DNA of 9,017 nucleotides from Kiritimatiellales bacterium (GTDB lineage Bacteria; Verrucomicrobiota; Kiritimatiellia; Kiritimatiellales; Pontiellaceae). The position numbers and the translations under genes are program-made. Location of the stretch: NCBI GenBank assembly GCA_030630445.1, contig DAOVNC010000115.1, positions 1-9,017 of the forward strand. Direction: 5' to 3'. The notes under the pieces were generated by a model. The model saw only the letters and a program-made list of their open reading frames with translations, searched no databases and was not told the DNA's origin. Positions 7,195-9,017 of this stretch are shown here, piece after piece (positions within the stretch are counted from its first letter, which is position 1; each line of letters opens with the position of its first letter).

Positions 7195-7947
7195 CTACCC
7201 CTGGAACTCGGTGATCGTCCAGTCCACCGTATCCAAAAGCTTTTTTAGGTTGAACGGCTTGCGGATATAGCTGAACCCTTTTTCATGGATGAGATCCACA
7301 CGGGCGCGCTCATCGGGATATCCGCTAAACAGCAACACAGGAAGCCCCGGCTGCTGTTCCTGGCAAAATCCGGCCAGTTCGATTCCGTTCCCGTCGGGGA
7401 GGACGACATCGCTGAACAGCATGTCGAACGCGCCGCTTTTTTCGGAAAACAACTTTTCAGCCTCACTGACATCCGCGACCATCGATACCGCATATCCGAC
7501 ATCCTGAAGGATTTCCGCCGTCAGATCCCGGATCACCGGATCATCCTCCACCAGCAGGATGCGTTTCCCCCGGAACGCATCGGAATCGGTTGGGCCATTC
7601 CCTTCATTGGACTCCGCGGGATTATGCACCGGCAGGCAAACCTTGAAAACGGATCCTTTTCCGGGTTCGCTGGAGACGGAAATCCATCCCCCGTGGTCAT
7701 TGACAATCCCGTACACCACCGACAAGCCCAGCCCGGTTCCCTTGCCCGGCTGCTTGGTGGTATAGAACGGCTCGAAGAGATGGGCCAGCTGCCTTTCATC
7801 CATCCCGCATCCGGTGTCCGACACCGAGAAACAGATCCAGCTCCCAACCTTGGAACCCGGCCACCCGGAAAGATCCGCTTCCGTGATCCCTATGTTTTGC
7901 GTACGAACGCTTATGGCCCCCCCCGTCCGGCATCGCATCCCGGGCAT
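7195..7947 (-). CDS. Hybrid histidine kinase, C-terminal part: ATPase and receiver (frameshifted)
   Basis: This is the second half of the kinase whose first half is 7796 to beyond 9017, in a different reading frame. The open frame has 250 residues. Residues 1-8 are out of frame with the ancestral protein; from GGAISV (9 on) it matches the ATPase domain, with the G1 box SDTGCGMDE (43-51), F box LFEPFYTTK (57-65) and G2 box GKGTGLGLSVV (68-78). A receiver domain follows at about 127-250 with EDD (134-136), phospho-acceptor Asp180 in FSDVVLPDG, Ser208 and Lys230 in IRKPF. The frame is blocked upstream by a TGA two codons before the ATG at 7947. No ribosome site is seen at that ATG, so separate translation would depend on reinitiation and would lack the N box. 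Removing one G from the G8 run (7917-7924) fuses it to the first half. It ends 22 bases before the response regulator. Confidence 0.88.
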   Translation of the reverse strand: MPGMRCRTGGAISVRTQNIGITEADLSGWPGSKVGSWICFSVSDTGCGMDERQLAHLFEPFYTTKQPGKGTGLGLSVVYGIVNDHGGWISVSSEPGKGSVFKVCLPVHNPAESNEGNGPTDSDAFRGKRILLVEDDPVIRDLTAEILQDVGYAVSMVADVSEAEKLFSEKSGAFDMLFSDVVLPDGNGIELAGFCQEQQPGLPVLLFSGYPDERARVDLIHEKGFSYIRKPFNLKKLLDTVDWTITEFQG

Positions 7948-9017
7948 TGACGGTCAGGTTCATGGCAATCTGCAGGATCTGGGATGCGTCGGCACTCACC
8001 GGCTCCAGCCTGGGTTCGGGTTTGAATTCCAGCTTGAAGCTATCGTCCAGCGCCTGCCGAAGCATCTTTTCCCCGTCGGACAAAACCGTGTTGAGGTCAA
8101 TTACCGCGTGTTGGACAGGCTGTTCGCGGCTGAAGGCCAGCAGTTGCTGCGTCAGTTCCCCGGCAAGCCGGGCCGCCTTCTGGATTTCGACCACATCCTT
8201 CCACTGTGCGGACTGGGCATCCATTTCCGCGAGGATCAGTCCGCTGAACCCGGTGATCGTCTGCAGGATATTGTTGAAGTCGTGCGCGACCCCGCCAGCC
8301 AACCGCCCGACAGACTCCATCTTCTGAACCTGCCGAACCTGCTTTTCCCGGACAAGCTCGGCCGTGATATCCGACTTGATGGCCACATAATTGACAATCT
8401 TCCCTGCGGAATCCTTTACCGGTGAAATCGTCGCCTCTTCGGTATAGAATGTTCCGTCCTTTTTCCGGTTGGAAAATCGTCCGTTCCACGTTTCTCCCGC
8501 CGCGAGCATCTTCCACATTGCTTTGTAGAATGCGTCGTCCTGTTCGCCGCTCTTAAGAATGCGCGGGTTCTGGCCGATGGCCTCCTCTTTGGCATAGCCG
8601 GTGATCCTTTCAAAGGCCGGGTTGACGTATTCTATCGTTCCAGTGGCATCCGTGATCACGATGGTCTCCGCCGCCTGGTCGATGGCCGCCATGAGCCGCT
8701 CCTTTTCTTCCTCGGTCTGTTTGCGCACGGTGATGTCCGTCACAACGCCTTCGATGGCAACCGGGCGGCCCGCGTCGTCGCGGAGCAGCATGTTGCGTTG
8801 ATGGAGCCAGCGCGTCTCGCCCGACCCGCCGTGAATAATCGAATATTCGTAGAAAGGAGGCATTTCACCCGCCAGGAGCATCGACCACTGCTCCTTAAAG
8901 TATGTCTTCGAATCTGGATGAATCACCTCTTGAATCAAAAGGGGGGTATTGAGAAATTTTTCGGGTGAGTATCCAAACATCCCGGTCGAAGCCGGACTGA
9001 CGTATTCATAGCGCCCA
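7796..9017 (-). CDS. Hybrid histidine kinase, N-terminal part: PAS-PAS-HisKA (partial, frameshifted)
   Basis: The gene runs off the window. Twelve codons upstream of the Met at 8980 stay open and read as PAS sequence (RYEYVSPASTG), so 8980 is not the true start. Counting from that Met, one PAS/PAC unit of the PAS_3 type ends at about 90. A second PAS unit (about 96-208) carries GYAKEEAIGQNPRILKSG and WNGRFSNRRKDG-like segments, the NifL-like type. The HisKA helix holds the phospho-accepting His233 in GGVAHDFNNILQ, typical of the HPK4 group. The N box begins at QIAMNLTVNARDAMPDGG (337-354, Asn345). At the G8 run (7924-7917) the frame shifts, and about 40 unrelated residues follow to a stop at 7796. 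As read, it lacks the ATP-binding G boxes and could not autophosphorylate by itself. No membrane helix lies in the visible part. Together with 7195-7947 it would be one PAS-PAS-HisKA-HATPase-REC kinase. Confidence 0.93.
   Translation of the reverse strand, partial: GRYEYVSPASTGMFGYSPEKFLNTPLLIQEVIHPDSKTYFKEQWSMLLAGEMPPFYEYSIIHGGSGETRWLHQRNMLLRDDAGRPVAIEGVVTDITVRKQTEEEKERLMAAIDQAAETIVITDATGTIEYVNPAFERITGYAKEEAIGQNPRILKSGEQDDAFYKAMWKMLAAGETWNGRFSNRKKDGTFYTEEATISPVKDSAGKIVNYVAIKSDITAELVREKQVRQVQKMESVGRLAGGVAHDFNNILQTITGFSGLILAEMDAQSAQWKDVVEIQKAARLAGELTQQLLAFSREQPVQHAVIDLNTVLSDGEKMLRQALDDSFKLEFKPEPRLEPVSADASQILQIAMNLTVNARDAMPDGGGHKRSYAKHRDHGSGSFRVAGFQGWELDLFLGVGHRMRDG
7917..7924 (-). repeat. G8 homopolymer causing the kinase frameshift
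   Basis: Eight consecutive C on the plus strand (G on the coding strand) lie just after the N box codons for MPD. With eight G the first-half frame reads DGGGHKRS and leaves homology. With seven it reads DGGAISVRTQN and continues into the ATPase G boxes. The break in homology coincides exactly with this run, so the run is the frameshift site. Mononucleotide G tracts are slippage-prone in replication, transcription and sequencing, so the cause is not settled here. Confidence 0.85.

Noticed and set aside
7285..7950. 221-residue plus-strand frame opposite the kinase C-terminal half
   Set aside because: Antisense of intact ATPase and receiver motifs; no ribosome site or known motif.

Overview
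This window is GC-rich chromosomal sequence from a diderm (Gram-negative-type) bacterium. The outer-membrane Omp85 barrel protein TamA, its inner-membrane partner TamB, and signal peptides for export to the periplasm all require two membranes. The phylum cannot be fixed from the sequence. The style (hybrid kinases of the PAS-rich HDFNN type, heptamer and palindrome repeats) would fit a PVC-group or similar environmental bacterium, but that is a guess. Nothing looks like phage, plasmid, CRISPR, tRNA or rRNA, and no insertion sequence is present.

Layout. Bases 1-150 hold no gene, only a double-hairpin element at about 30-77. Next is mscS (151-1002, minus), a mechanosensitive channel. A divergent intergenic region (1003-1187) carries a candidate mscS promoter and a 9-bp inverted repeat. 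It is followed by a TraB/GumN-family exported protein (1188-2066, plus) with a twin-arginine-like signal. A convergent small two-helix membrane protein of unknown role lies at 2100-2351 (minus), behind an AT-rich 113-bp gap.

From 2465 to the right edge everything is on the minus strand. In transcription order (right to left) it reads: a hybrid sensor kinase entering from beyond the window (>9017 to 7195), a single-domain response regulator (7172-6801), tamA (6741-4975) and tamB (4948-2465). Kinase and regulator are 22 bases apart and look like one operon. tamA starts about 60 bases further on and may have its own promoter as well. tamA and tamB are almost joined and should be cotranscribed.

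How the genes work together. TamA (outer membrane) and TamB (inner-membrane anchored, spanning the periplasm) form the translocation and assembly module, which helps insert some outer-membrane proteins and is linked to phospholipid transport between the membranes. The kinase and regulator upstream could sense a signal through PAS domains and act by phosphotransfer, but neither carries a DNA-binding domain, so a direct role in tam transcription is not shown.

The most notable point is a run of eight G (minus strand; 7917-7924) inside the kinase ATPase region. It breaks the reading frame exactly between the first half (PAS-PAS-HisKA-N box) and the second half (rest of the ATPase domain plus receiver). 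Seven G would restore one intact protein. This is either a sequencing or assembly error, a recent mutation, or a phase-variable on/off switch.
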